A DNA stretch of 64,000 nucleotides from IDS-8 sp964424805 (GTDB lineage Bacteria; Pseudomonadota; Gammaproteobacteria; Steroidobacterales; Woeseiaceae): positions 38,316 to 102,315 of the forward strand of contig CAYRKH010000004.1 of the NCBI GenBank assembly GCA_964424805.1. Reading direction: 5' to 3'. The notes beneath the pieces are model-generated. The model had not been told where the DNA came from, did no database searches, and saw nothing but the letters and a program-made list of their open reading frames with translations. Positions 8,769 through 17,187 of this stretch are shown here, piece by piece. The position numbers and the translations under genes were made by a program. Numbering within the stretch: the stretch's first letter is position 1; every line of letters begins with the position of its first letter.

Positions 8769-9569
8769 ATGCCCCGGATCGTGGCAAAACCGGACAACCT
8801 CAACAAGCTCAATGCGCAGTTCCCGCAGCAGCCCCTGCGCGCGCCGGTGTTCCTGAACAGCGTGCCGAAGTGCGGCACGCACCTGGTCCGCAACATCATG
8901 CGCATGTTCGTGCCCGTGGAGCAGCAGTACCACAACGCCTTCATCCAGTACGCGATCCTGCGCCAGCACAAGGAGGCGTTTTCCACGAGCGCGCCGAAGC
9001 TGAGCTGGGGGCACCTCTTCTACTCCGACGAGCCGGCCATCGCCCTGAAACACGTGCACCATATCGTGCAGGTGCGCGATCCTTACGACTGGGTGCTCGC
9101 GCGGACGCGCTTCTTCCTGTCGGACAACTTCCAGGGTGCGCTCGATCACCTGAAGGGCGGCAGCGTCTCGATCGAGGAGATGCTGAACATGATGATCTTC
9201 GGCATACATCAGAAGGCGCCGTCATTGAACGACATATTCACGCACAACGCCGTGTCCTGGCTCGGAACGAAGGCGGTGCTTTTGCACTTCGAGGACCTGT
9301 TGCACCACGTGAAAAACCTGGATGCGCCGGAGGCCGAGGCCTTTTTTGCCGGCTTGCTGCGCCGCTGCGGGATCGCGGAGCTGCCGCCCGACTGGCGGGA
9401 GCGGGTGCGCATCGGCTCCGACCGCGAGCAAAGCGGCACGGCCCGCGAAAACCTGTCGGGCGGCGTGCAGGACGTGCCGGAGGAGCTGCCCGCGGTACAG
9501 AAGCGGCTGGTCGACTACGCCGCGCCCGGCCTGCGCGAAGTCCTGGGCTATCCGCGCCCGCTCTTGTAG
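8769..9569 (+). CDS. sulfotransferase-family protein (short form)
   Basis: 266 residues, no TPR part, no signal peptide. The PAPS-loop region FLNSVPKCGTHLVRNIM is near the N-terminus (about residue 32 on) and the 3'-phosphate region contains VRDPYDWVLARTRFFLS. The acceptor is unknown. The ATG at 8769 was chosen over an upstream in-frame GTG-type opening because AGGAGG lies 7 bases before it. It is transcribed divergently from the halogenase/TBDR/TPR-sulfotransferase unit. The REP head directly supplies its TAG stop. Convergent with the CocE-type hydrolase gene, which ends in the same composite repeat. Confidence 0.85.
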   Translation: MPRIVAKPDNLNKLNAQFPQQPLRAPVFLNSVPKCGTHLVRNIMRMFVPVEQQYHNAFIQYAILRQHKEAFSTSAPKLSWGHLFYSDEPAIALKHVHHIVQVRDPYDWVLARTRFFLSDNFQGALDHLKGGSVSIEEMLNMMIFGIHQKAPSLNDIFTHNAVSWLGTKAVLLHFEDLLHHVKNLDAPEAEAFFAGLLRRCGIAELPPDWRERVRIGSDREQSGTARENLSGGVQDVPEELPAVQKRLVDYAAPGLREVLGYPRPLL

Positions 9570-9661
9570 GAGCGCGCAATGCGCGCGATGCCGCGGCGCC
9601 TGAGCCTGGCACGGCGAGCGGTTTTGCCTCCGGTGACATCGCGCGCGATGCGCGCTCCTAC
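9566..9661. repeat. REPIN supplying both stop codons of a convergent gene pair
   Basis: A forward REP (9566-9593) and a reverse REP (9634-9661) face each other around a 40-bp spacer. The forward GTAG gives TAG 9567-9569 (sulfotransferase) and the reverse one gives TAG 9660-9658 on the minus strand (hydrolase). The paired palindromes could also act as a bidirectional terminator. Confidence 0.92.
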
Positions 9662-11757
9662 TGGAAATCGCGCGGGATCGTATCGGTCCAGTTCTTTTCG
9701 CGGAGCAGCTCGCCGTTCTCGAACAGGCGCCGCGTGTAGTCGTAATAGAAATTCTCGCGGTCGCTCGAGAAGGTGAGGCCCCCTTCCCATCGCAGCACCC
9801 GATCGGCTAGCGCAACCTCGACGCTGTGCGTGCCGGCCAGCGACGCTTTCGCCGGCTCGTCGTTCGACGCGCGGTGTTCGATCGTTTCGCGGTATTCGTA
9901 CGTGCCCCAGGGATAACGCGTGCCGCCGGTGTTGGTGGCTACCGCCTTCGCCTCGCCGGTCTGCGGGTTGCGGTCGATGGACGCGATCTCACCGTAGCCC
10001 GAGCTCGTGCCGGTGTCGATCGTCTCGAAGCCGGGCAGTCCCGGGTGGCGGACCGGCTCGCGGAACCGGGGCGCGGGACGCTCTGCCGGCGGCACCACCG
10101 GCAGCAGCAGGTGCGAGCCGCCTTCGCCGAGCGTAAGCGAGGTGGTCATCGGGTAAGGCGTCGGCCACAGCATCGGCCACTGCGCGTTGCTTATCGACAC
10201 GCGAATGCGGTGGCCTTCCGGGAACACCCAGGACGTGAAGTGCAGCTCGACGTCGACCGGGAAAGGATCGCCGGGCTCGATCGCTGCTGGCTGCGCGGCG
10301 GAGCGGTGATGGTTGCCGTTGAGGCCGGCCCCGGTCACCAGGGTCACCGTACCGTCCGGCGCGACGTCGGACAGGCGCACGTACCAGTTGGCTTCGGGCG
10401 CATCCGCGGCAACCACGAGCTTCGCAAGGGGCAGGCCGAGGATCTCGGTGTCGGCGGCGAGCGGCGCGGTGTCGTACACCAGGCTGAACGCGTCGCTCGG
10501 ACGCTGGTCGTGCGCCACGTCGCCCCACCACATCACGGGCCCGCCCGCCTGCAGGCCGGAGGTCGGGACGTAGCGCAGCCGGTGCACCGCGTCCTCCGGC
10601 ACACCCGTCGACAGCGTGTGGTTCGGCTGCGGATACAGCGCGCGCTGCTCGATCCGCTCGATCGGCCAGCCCTCCTCCCAGCGCCAGTATCCCGGCGCAT
10701 GCTCGAGGTAGGGTCCGGGCGGATGCCATTCGCGCACGTACACGGCAAAGCGCGGCTCATCCATGATCCCGGTGTCGATGCCTTTCAGCCAGCGATCGAA
10801 CCAGCGTACCGCCTCGTATCGCCACTCCATGCCGGGCGCGGGGTAAGGCTCGTGCGGCCAGGCGTGCGACCACGCGCCGATCATCGCCTTCACCGGGGCG
10901 TTCTTCACGTTCGCCAGCATCCGCGGGAGGCTGTCGCGGTAGCCGTCGTACCAGCCGCCGATGTGGAAACTCGGTATCTTGATGGCGTCGTATCGCGTCG
11001 TCGCGGACGCCCGCTCCCAGAACGCCCCGTCGCGCTGCCGGTTCTTGTAGGTCAGCATCCAGGGTTCCGTGTCGAAGCGGTTCTCGAAGTACTCCTCGTC
11101 GATGACGTAGTCCGGTGCGGCCGGCATGGCGTTGTAGAGGTCCTGGCTCATCTCCCAGGAATCCACGTGCATGATGCCGTCCATGTAGTGCACGTCGTCC
11201 TGGTAAAGGTCCTCGGTCGCATCGACCGCGATGATCGCCTTCAGCGCCTCCGGCGCGCGCACCGCCATCTGGATGGCGTTGAAACCGCCCCAGGAGATGC
11301 CGAACATGCCGACGTTGCCGTTCGAGCGCGGCTCGTTCGCCAGCCAGTCGATGACGACCTCGCCGTCCTCATGCTCGATGTCGGAGTATTCGTACGGGAT
11401 CAGCCGGCCTTCACTGCCGCCGGTGCCGCGGATGTCGACGCGCGCAACGATGTAGCCACGCTCGACGAAATACGCGTAAAGCGATCGACTGCCGGAGCGC
11501 GATTCGACGCGGCGGTACGGCAGGTACTCGAGCAGGACGGGAAATTTCTCGCCGTCCGCGCCGCCCTGCGGCACGTAGAGGTCGGCGGCAAGGTGCACCC
11601 CGTCGGGCATCGGGATCCGGGCTTCCTCGAACGCCACGTCGTAGCGCGGCGCCGACGGCGCCTCGGCGGCCCCAACGCCGTCGAGGGCCGCTCCACCGGT
11701 AAAAGCGAAGACCAGAAGCCAGGCCGGAATCCGGCTTCGATTGCTCCGTCGATGCAT
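9658..11757 (-). CDS. CocE/NonD-type hydrolase (S15 X-Pro peptidase-like), exported
   Basis: 699 residues with a signal peptide (about 1-31, ending VGAAEA). The alpha/beta-hydrolase domain opens with IPMPDGVHLAADLYVP, as in S15/CocE enzymes; the nucleophile is S155 in GMFGISWGGF. After the hydrolase core comes the C-terminal jelly-roll typical of the family (LHFTSWVFPEGHRIRVSIS). The family includes Xaa-Pro dipeptidyl peptidases, cocaine esterase and glutaryl-acylase-like enzymes, so the exact substrate is open. The ATG at 11757 was chosen because GGGGGAG lies 7-8 bases upstream and the signal peptide starts there. The TAG stop comes from a REP head. A second CocE-type gene lies at 23484-25166. 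Confidence 0.92.
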   Translation of the reverse strand: MHRRSNRSRIPAWLLVFAFTGGAALDGVGAAEAPSAPRYDVAFEEARIPMPDGVHLAADLYVPQGGADGEKFPVLLEYLPYRRVESRSGSRSLYAYFVERGYIVARVDIRGTGGSEGRLIPYEYSDIEHEDGEVVIDWLANEPRSNGNVGMFGISWGGFNAIQMAVRAPEALKAIIAVDATEDLYQDDVHYMDGIMHVDSWEMSQDLYNAMPAAPDYVIDEEYFENRFDTEPWMLTYKNRQRDGAFWERASATTRYDAIKIPSFHIGGWYDGYRDSLPRMLANVKNAPVKAMIGAWSHAWPHEPYPAPGMEWRYEAVRWFDRWLKGIDTGIMDEPRFAVYVREWHPPGPYLEHAPGYWRWEEGWPIERIEQRALYPQPNHTLSTGVPEDAVHRLRYVPTSGLQAGGPVMWWGDVAHDQRPSDAFSLVYDTAPLAADTEILGLPLAKLVVAADAPEANWYVRLSDVAPDGTVTLVTGAGLNGNHHRSAAQPAAIEPGDPFPVDVELHFTSWVFPEGHRIRVSISNAQWPMLWPTPYPMTTSLTLGEGGSHLLLPVVPPAERPAPRFREPVRHPGLPGFETIDTGTSSGYGEIASIDRNPQTGEAKAVATNTGGTRYPWGTYEYRETIEHRASNDEPAKASLAGTHSVEVALADRVLRWEGGLTFSSDRENFYYDYTRRLFENGELLREKNWTDTIPRDFQ

Positions 11758-11827
11758 GCCCGCTCCCCCTTGCTTGCCTGGCGCTCGGCCAGTAAAGCAA
11801 AACGAGCGGGCGCGCGCGATGCCACGA

Positions 11828-11836
11828 CACATTGTG
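11828..11836. promoter_or_regulatory. CACATTGTG dyad upstream of CocE-type hydrolase
   Basis: A 4-1-4 dyad (CACA-T-TGTG) 71 bp before the hydrolase start. Same motif as at 6977-6987, 27945, 31002 and 38707. Role inferred from recurrence. Confidence 0.35.
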
Positions 11837-11886
11837 GGACGTTCAGTCGCCCCACAGCGGCGGGCTTCGGCTGCCAGTGCGGGTGG

Positions 11887-12081
11887 TCAGGTGTGACGGT
11901 CGCGCTGGCGCTTCACTTTCGGCGAGGACGCGTAATGCTCCTGCCGATCAGTGGCGCGGCGCTCGCGAAAGCGGCTCTTGCCGCCGCCGCCTGCCGCCAG
12001 CCTCGACGCCCGGCTGCCGAGCAGGGCGTAGGTCGAGTCGTCCATGTCGTCGATAGAGTCCACGTACCGTTTCTTGCTCAC
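11887..12081 (-). CDS. small charged hypothetical protein (64 aa)
   Basis: GTG start with GAGG about 8 bases upstream. The protein begins MSKKRYVDSIDDMDDSTYALLG, is acidic at the N-terminus and strongly basic at the C-terminus (KVKRQRDRHT), and has no membrane segment. I do not recognise a family. It lies downstream of another small acidic protein on the same strand, separated by a stable hairpin at 12108-12132. Could be spurious; the coding appearance and start signal are moderate. Confidence 0.42.
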   Translation of the reverse strand: MSKKRYVDSIDDMDDSTYALLGSRASRLAAGGGGKSRFRERRATDRQEHYASSPKVKRQRDRHT

Positions 12082-12107
12082 TTCCTTTGCCTCGGAATGG
12101 GCCCTTG

Positions 12108-12132
12108 GCTGCGGGAACGTTCCTCGCAGCCG
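12108..12132 (-). other. stable hairpin between two small genes
   Basis: GGCTGCG and GGAA pair with TTCC and CGCAGCC around a CG centre, with one bulged A. No U-tract follows, so it is a structural leader or processing element rather than a clear terminator. Confidence 0.45.
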
Positions 12133-12178
12133 CCGACCCGGAAAAAGCCAGCTCTCGAAATCGTGTGTGCTTCTCTAC

Positions 12179-12206
12179 GTAATCCCCGGAAGGTAATCCC
12201 CGGAAG
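12179..12206. repeat. 14-bp tandem duplication
   Basis: GTAATCCCCGGAAG occurs twice head to tail in the spacer upstream of the 64-residue gene. Probably a slippage or repair product; no function seen. Confidence 0.8.
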
Positions 12207-12234
12207 GCGCCAAGGCAGGCAGCGGGACAGGGCG

Positions 12235-12534
12235 CTAGGGAGAAAGGCCCTCGGCGTAGTCGCCGTCGTGAGTGTCGGAGTCGTCGTAGTCCTCGAAGTC
12301 CGCCAGCTCCATGCGGAGACTGCGGTCCTCCTGCGACATTTCGATCAGCCGCCAAAGCGGCACGTAATCCCGCGATGCATCGGCGTTTTTCAGTCCGGCC
12401 GCCGACAGCTCCTCGTCCTCGCCGAGGTCTTCGAAATCCAGCTCTTCGTCGTCCATTTCCATTGTCAATTCGATCTCCTGGTCGTCCTCGACCCATTCGG
12501 CGACAGGCTCAGTGTCGGGTGGCGTGGCGGCCAT
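12235..12534 (-). CDS. small acidic hypothetical protein (99 aa)
   Basis: Starts MAATPPDTEPVAEWVEDD and is dominated by Asp and Glu (MDDEELDFEDLGEDEE), with a mixed central segment DYVPLWRLIEMSQEDRSL that looks helical. The acidic composition and Arg/Leu-rich helix recall small PA3496-like gammaproteobacterial proteins, but the resemblance is too weak for a name. ATG 12534 was chosen over an upstream in-frame start because the sequence before it is AT-rich leader (AAGATAAGATAATC on the plus strand), a plausible promoter area. Confidence 0.55.
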   Translation of the reverse strand: MAATPPDTEPVAEWVEDDQEIELTMEMDDEELDFEDLGEDEELSAAGLKNADASRDYVPLWRLIEMSQEDRSLRMELADFEDYDDSDTHDGDYAEGLSP

Positions 12535-12630
12535 ACGAATCTCGTGCCAAACCCAGCAATTTTCAGGCAAAAGATAAGATAATCTGGACCGAAGTCAAGA
12601 TTTAAATTGCCTTGTATATCCGCCAGTTAT

Positions 12631-12647
12631 ACCCCCTTCGCGGGGGT
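12631..12647 (-). terminator. hairpin downstream of nhaC-type gene
   Basis: ACCCCC and GGGGGT form a 6-bp stem with a GCGAA loop, 44 bp after the antiporter stop codon on its strand. No U-tract, so only a weak terminator call. Confidence 0.35.
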
Positions 12648-12690
12648 TCGGGCGGTTGCCCGGAAGGGCCCGGAAAAGCCGCTGGCCGGC

Positions 12691-14220
12691 TCAGCGCAGC
12701 GCCAGGTCGGGCCGTTCCCGCAGCGGCCCGGCAGCGGAGCGGGGTTCGTCCGCCGCTTCGGCCGGGCGGCCGCCGGACGCCGGCGGCTCCACCTTCGTGA
12801 TGGTGAAACCGGTGAAGCCGTAGACCAGCGACACCACCGGGTTGACGAGGTTGAAGAATGCAAACGGCAGGTAAGCCGCGGTGGCAACCCCCAGCGTCGC
12901 CGCCATGTAGGCACCGCAGGTGTTCCACGGCACCAGTGCCGACGTCATCGTTCCGGAATCTTCGAGTGCGCGAGACAGGTTCTTGGCCTCGAGGCCGCGC
13001 CGCTGGAACTCCGCTTTGTACATCTTGCCGGGCAGCACAATGGAAATATACTGGTCGGCCGCGACAACGTTCATGCCGATGCAGCTGACGATGGTGGTCG
13101 CGATCAGGGAGCCCGTCGACTTGGCCGCTCTCAGGGTCGACTCGATGAGGCGCAGCAGCAGGCCCGCGTGCTCCATTACGGCGCCGAACGCCAGCGCCGC
13201 GAGGATCAGCCAGATGGTGCCGAGCATGCTGCTCATGCCGCCGCGGCTAAGCAGCTCGTCCACCTCTGTAACGCCCGTCGCCGACGTATAGCCGTTCGCC
13301 AGCGCCAGCCACGCGCCCTTCACCAGCGCGAGCGGCGCCGCGAGGTCCGGCGACGCGGCGAACGCGAGCACCGCCTGCGGCTGCAGGATAGCGGCCAGGA
13401 CGGCACCCAGCAGGGCACCGGCGAGGATCGTCGGCAGCGGCGGCGCTTTCCGGAAGGCGAGCCACAGCACGACGGCGAGCGGGATCATGGTCCACAGGCT
13501 GATGTTGAAGCTGCCGGCGAGCGTTTCCTGCAGCAGCTGCATGCTGCCCAGGTCCGACTTCGAATCCACGCCGAAGCCCACGCCGAGAAACAGGATCATG
13601 GCGATTATGAACGAGGGACCCGTCGTCCAGGCCATGTGCCGGATGTGCTCGAAAAGCTCCGAGCCGGCGACCGCCGGGGCGAGGTTGGTGGTATCGGAGA
13701 GCGGTGACATCTTGTCCCCGAAGTACGCGCCGGATATCACGGCGCCGGCGGCAATGGCCGGCGACAGGCCGAGCCCGATGGCAACACCGATCAGGGCCAC
13801 GCCCAGCGTGCCGGCCGTGGTCCAGGAACTGCCGGTGGCAAGCGAGGTAATGGAGCAGATGAGGCAGGTCGCGGCGAAGAAGTATTTCGGGTCCAGCAGG
13901 TCGAGACCGTAGTAGATGAGGGACGGCACGGTACCCGAGATCAGCCAGGCGCCGATCAGCGCGCCCACCGAGAGCAGGATCAGTATCGCGCCCATGGCCG
14001 TTCCGATGCCGTCGACTATCGCCTGCTGCACGTCGGCCCACCTGTGCCCGTTGCGGATTGCGACGATGGCGGCCACGGCGGCGCCGATGATCAGCACGAT
14101 CTGGGTCGGCCCGCCCACGGCATCGGAGCCGAACAGGTAGACGGTCAGTGCCAGCAGCAGGATCAGGGAGACAACGGGCAGCAGCGCGTCGAGGAGAGTC
14201 GGGGATTTCGGGGTACTCAT
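12691..14220 (-). CDS. nhaC: NhaC-family Na+/H+ antiporter
   Basis: 509 residues with roughly 11-13 hydrophobic segments and no signal peptide. The conserved stretch ATGSSWTTAGTLGVALIGVA followed by GAYFGDKMSPLSDTTNLA is diagnostic of the NhaC group of inner-membrane sodium/proton antiporters, which exchange Na+ for H+ and support pH and salt homeostasis. ATG 14220 was chosen because AGGA lies 6-7 bases upstream and the protein then starts just before the first membrane segment. Divergent from the PA2779-like gene 158 bp away. The basic C-terminal tail (residues about 475-509) extends beyond the last membrane segment. Confidence 0.92.
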   Translation of the reverse strand: MSTPKSPTLLDALLPVVSLILLLALTVYLFGSDAVGGPTQIVLIIGAAVAAIVAIRNGHRWADVQQAIVDGIGTAMGAILILLSVGALIGAWLISGTVPSLIYYGLDLLDPKYFFAATCLICSITSLATGSSWTTAGTLGVALIGVAIGLGLSPAIAAGAVISGAYFGDKMSPLSDTTNLAPAVAGSELFEHIRHMAWTTGPSFIIAMILFLGVGFGVDSKSDLGSMQLLQETLAGSFNISLWTMIPLAVVLWLAFRKAPPLPTILAGALLGAVLAAILQPQAVLAFAASPDLAAPLALVKGAWLALANGYTSATGVTEVDELLSRGGMSSMLGTIWLILAALAFGAVMEHAGLLLRLIESTLRAAKSTGSLIATTIVSCIGMNVVAADQYISIVLPGKMYKAEFQRRGLEAKNLSRALEDSGTMTSALVPWNTCGAYMAATLGVATAAYLPFAFFNLVNPVVSLVYGFTGFTITKVEPPASGGRPAEAADEPRSAAGPLRERPDLALR

Positions 14221-14378
14221 ACCGGGTCCTGCAGTGGGCAAGCGCCCGAGGATACCGCATGCGCCGCCGCCATGCCGGCGCCGCCCGCTCCGGCGGTTGG
14301 CGCGGCGGCGGCTGGCCTTCCGGAAGCGCATCCCGGATAATCGCGGCCACGCCGGCCAAACAGCAGGGATGATCAACA

Positions 14379-14762
14379 ATGCGCCAAACGCGATTTGCAG
14401 CAACGATAGCCATCATGGTGGCAACGAGCCTCGTGACGCTCGGCTTCACGCCGCCCGCTTTTGCCGGCGTGGTCGGCACCCAGGCGGCAATCGAGGCCCA
14501 GGAACGGGATGCCCGCCTGGAGCGCATCAGCGCCGTGCTGGCGCGGGATAACGTGCAGGAGCAGCTCGTGCGGCTTGGCGTCGACCCGGCGGATGCCGAA
14601 CAGCGGATCGCCTCCCTGGACGATGCCGAGCTGGCGGCGCTCGAGCAGCGCATGGACGAGCTCCCGGCCGGCGGCGGCGCCCTCGAGGTGCTGGGAATCG
14701 TGCTTCTCGTGCTCCTGGTGCTGGAGCTTCTCGGCGTCACCGACGTCTTCAAGGCCATATAG
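14379..14762 (+). CDS. PA2779-family protein
   Basis: 127 residues: signal peptide (1-29, ending PAFA), a helical middle region rich in Glu, Arg and Ala (VLARDNVQEQLVRLGVDPADAEQRI), and one C-terminal membrane segment (EVLGIVLLVLLVLELLG). This matches the small PA2779 family, normally encoded directly before a PA2778-type cysteine peptidase, as here (22 bp gap). The pair's role is not established; the membrane anchor and periplasmic helix suggest a partner for the lipoprotein peptidase. Confidence 0.88.
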   Translation: MRQTRFAATIAIMVATSLVTLGFTPPAFAGVVGTQAAIEAQERDARLERISAVLARDNVQEQLVRLGVDPADAEQRIASLDDAELAALEQRMDELPAGGGALEVLGIVLLVLLVLELLGVTDVFKAI

Positions 14763-14784
14763 GCCGCCGCCTCGCACGGGGCAA

Positions 14785-15729
14785 TTGACCTTACGCCTGC
14801 CGGTCGCCGCGCTCGCAGGACTCCTGCTCGCCGGGTGCGCCGCGAATCCGTTCGACGCGCTGCCGCCCGGTGAGCATGCCGCGGCCGTCGAGCTGCGCGA
14901 CACCCCCTTTTTCCCGCAGGACGCCTACCAGTGCGGCCCCGCGGCGCTGGCTACCGTGCTGGCGGCAACGGGCGCACCGGTGACGGCGGACGAGCTGGTG
15001 CCCCTCGTCTACGTGCCCGGCCGCCGCGGCAGCTTCCAGGCGGAGATCCTTGCGGCCGCGCGCCGGCACGACCGGCTGCCCTACGTCATTGCGCCCGGGT
15101 TCGAGGCGCTCCTGGCCGAGGTCGAGGCCGGCCGGCCGGTGCTGGTGCTGCAAAACCTGGGAGTGGCCCTCATTCCTACCTGGCACTACGCGGTGGTGGT
15201 CGGGTTTTCACCCGAAGACGGCAAGGTGATCCTGCGGTCGGGCACCGACAGGCGCCGCGTCACGCCCGCGGGCGTGTTCGCGCGCACCTGGGAGCGCAGC
15301 GGCAACTGGGGCATGGTCGCACTCGAGCCCGGCGAGCTGCCGGGGGCGCCGGATCGCGATCGCTACCTGCAGGCCGCCGCGGCGGCCGAGGGAGCGGGAC
15401 GCTTCGATCTCGCTGCACCCGCGTACGTTGCCGCGACCCAGGAATGGCCCGGCAGCGCCATCGCCTGGCTCGGCCGGGGCAACGCCGCGTATCATCGCGG
15501 TGAACTCGCCCAGGCAGAGCGCGGATACCGGCGCGCACTCGAGCTGGAGCCGGGGAACGTGGCGGCGCGAAACAACCTGGCCACGGCCGTGCTGGAGCAG
15601 GGCCGCTGCGCGGAGGCGGCACGGCTCGTGGAAGCCGCCGGCGACGCGGCCGCCGACACCCCGTTAGCCGCCGCGCTGGCGGCTACCCGTGCCGATATCG
15701 CGGCCTGCCTGTCCGAAGCGACGCCTTGA
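14785..15729 (+). CDS. PA2778-family C39-like cysteine peptidase lipoprotein with TPR
   Basis: 314 residues from a TTG start. The signal ends in a lipobox (LLLAGC), so the mature protein should be a lipid-anchored envelope protein. The peptidase-C39-like domain has the Cys in DAYQCGPAALATVL and the His in WHYAVVVGF; the C-terminal third holds TPR-like repeats (WLGRGNAAYHRGELAQAERGY). It follows the PA2779-like gene, the usual partner. The TTG at 14785 was chosen because it gives the lipoprotein signal; the Shine-Dalgarno is weak (CACGGGG), which suggests translational coupling to the upstream gene. Confidence 0.87.
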   Translation: MTLRLPVAALAGLLLAGCAANPFDALPPGEHAAAVELRDTPFFPQDAYQCGPAALATVLAATGAPVTADELVPLVYVPGRRGSFQAEILAAARRHDRLPYVIAPGFEALLAEVEAGRPVLVLQNLGVALIPTWHYAVVVGFSPEDGKVILRSGTDRRRVTPAGVFARTWERSGNWGMVALEPGELPGAPDRDRYLQAAAAAEGAGRFDLAAPAYVAATQEWPGSAIAWLGRGNAAYHRGELAQAERGYRRALELEPGNVAARNNLATAVLEQGRCAEAARLVEAAGDAAADTPLAAALAATRADIAACLSEATP

Positions 15730-15748
15730 TTGTTCCGGAGGAGCCAGC

Positions 15749-16501
15749 GTGATTATCGGCAGCATCGTCATCCACCGGCGGTTCCGCGGGCCGCCGCATT
15801 CGGGTAACGGCGGGTATTCCTGCGGCCGCCTTGCAAGCTTCATCGACGGCGTCGCCGAGGTAACGCTGCGCAAGCCGCCGCCGCTCGAAACCGAGATGCA
15901 GGTCGTCGAGGAAGCCGACGGGACGGTCGGGCTGTACGACGGCCAGCGACTGGTTGCCACGGCGCGGCCGGCGGAGGCCGCCGTCACGCCGCCGGTCAGG
16001 CCGAACTTCGAAGAGGCACAGGCCGCGAGCGCGAGAACCTTCCCGGCCGGGGCCCACAAGCTGCCGATGTGCTACGTCTGCGGACCGGACCGCCGCCACG
16101 GCGACGGCCTGCGCATCCATTGCGGGCCACTCGACCCGAAGGCCGGCTGGAGCGGCGTGGTCGCGGCCGGGTGGATACCCGAAGACTACATGGCGGACGA
16201 CGACGGCGCCGTGGCAGCGGAGTTCGTCTGGGCGGCCCTGGACTGCCCGACTGCCTACGCGAGGGGCTCCGCGGACGGTTTTCCGTCCATCCTGCTCGGC
16301 CGCCAGGCGGTGCGCATCGAACGCCGCCCGCGGCCCGGCGATCGCTGCGTGATCACGGCATGGCAAACCGGCAGCGAAGGCCGCAAGCTCTGGTCAGAGG
16401 GCGCACTCCTCGACGCCACCGGCGAAACGCTGGCCGTCTGCCGGGCAACGTGGATCGAGGTATCCCCCGACGTCCTCACCGGCACCAAAACCCCAACGTA
16501 G
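15749..16501 (+). CDS. hotdog-fold (thioesterase-superfamily-like) protein
   Basis: 250 residues, cytoplasmic. The central motif MCYVCGPDRRHGDGLRIHCG, followed by a region with AALDCPTAYA, is found in uncharacterised double-hotdog proteins related to acyl-CoA thioesterases. Substrate unknown. The GTG start at 15749 was chosen because GGAGGAG lies 6 bases upstream. The gene ends with a TAG supplied by a REP head (here with a duplicated GAG), immediately before the tandem REP array. Confidence 0.72.
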   Translation: MIIGSIVIHRRFRGPPHSGNGGYSCGRLASFIDGVAEVTLRKPPPLETEMQVVEEADGTVGLYDGQRLVATARPAEAAVTPPVRPNFEEAQAASARTFPAGAHKLPMCYVCGPDRRHGDGLRIHCGPLDPKAGWSGVVAAGWIPEDYMADDDGAVAAEFVWAALDCPTAYARGSADGFPSILLGRQAVRIERRPRPGDRCVITAWQTGSEGRKLWSEGALLDATGETLAVCRATWIEVSPDVLTGTKTPT

Positions 16502-17152
16502 GAGGAGCGCGCATCGCGCGCGATGCCACCGTGCACGACAGCGCCTGACACGTGTGGATAAGCAAAAGCCGTAGCATCGCGCGCCGTGCGCGCTCCCACA
16601 TCGCATCCCAAATCGCCCCCGCATCGCTGCGCATCCCGCGCCGTGCCCGTGGGAGCGCGCATCGCGCGCGATGCCACGGTGGACGACCATACTTAACACG
16701 TGTGGATGAGCAAAGGCCGTAGCATCGCGCGCAGTGCGCGCTCCTACATCGCGTCCCAAATTGCCCCCGCATCGCTGCGCATCCCGCGCCGTGCCCGTAG
16801 GAGCGCGCATCGCGCGCGATGCCACGGTGCACGACCATACTTAACACGTGTGGATGAGCAAAAGGCCGTAGCATCGCGCGCAGTGCGCGCTCCTACATCG
16901 CGTCCCAAATTGCCCCCGCATCGCTGCGCATCCCGCGCCGTGCCCGTAGGAGCGCGCATCGCGCGCGATGCCACGGTGCACGACCATACTTAACACGTGT
17001 GGATGAGCAAAGGCCGTAGCATCGCGCGCCGTGCGCGCTCCCACATCGCTCCGTGGGAGCGCGCATCGCGCGCGATGCCACCGTGGGCGACAGCACCTGG
17101 CACGTGTGGATGAGCTACGGCCCTAGCATCGCGCGCAGTGCGCGCTCCTACA
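16498..17152. repeat. tandem REPIN array, about 148-bp period
   Basis: Alternating forward and reverse REP copies. Equivalent reverse-copy points fall at 16571, 16719, 16868, 17016 and 17123, giving periods of 148, 149, 148 and 107 bp; the last unit lacks the 41-bp spacer. Inside each REPIN the spacer contains ACTTAACACGTGTGGATGAG; between REPINs it contains CAAATTGCCCCCGCATCGC. This fills the whole gap between the hotdog gene and the PQQ dehydrogenase gene. Short ORFs reading GARIARDA or ASRAMRAP through it are repeat translations, not genes. Confidence 0.95.
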
Positions 17153-17187
17153 CGTGCGGATGCAACGGCCGTGGCTGTGCTGTGGCG

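Noticed and set aside
16255..17096. Many overlapping short ORFs with peptides like GARIARDA and ASRAMRAP
   Set aside because: They are translations of REP repeats in several frames, with no start signals and no independent codon pattern.
16498..17152. CRISPR-like array
   Set aside because: Repeats are palindromic REP units of two orientations with identical spacers and a 148-bp period; CRISPR spacers would be unique and repeats of one orientation. No cas genes are nearby.
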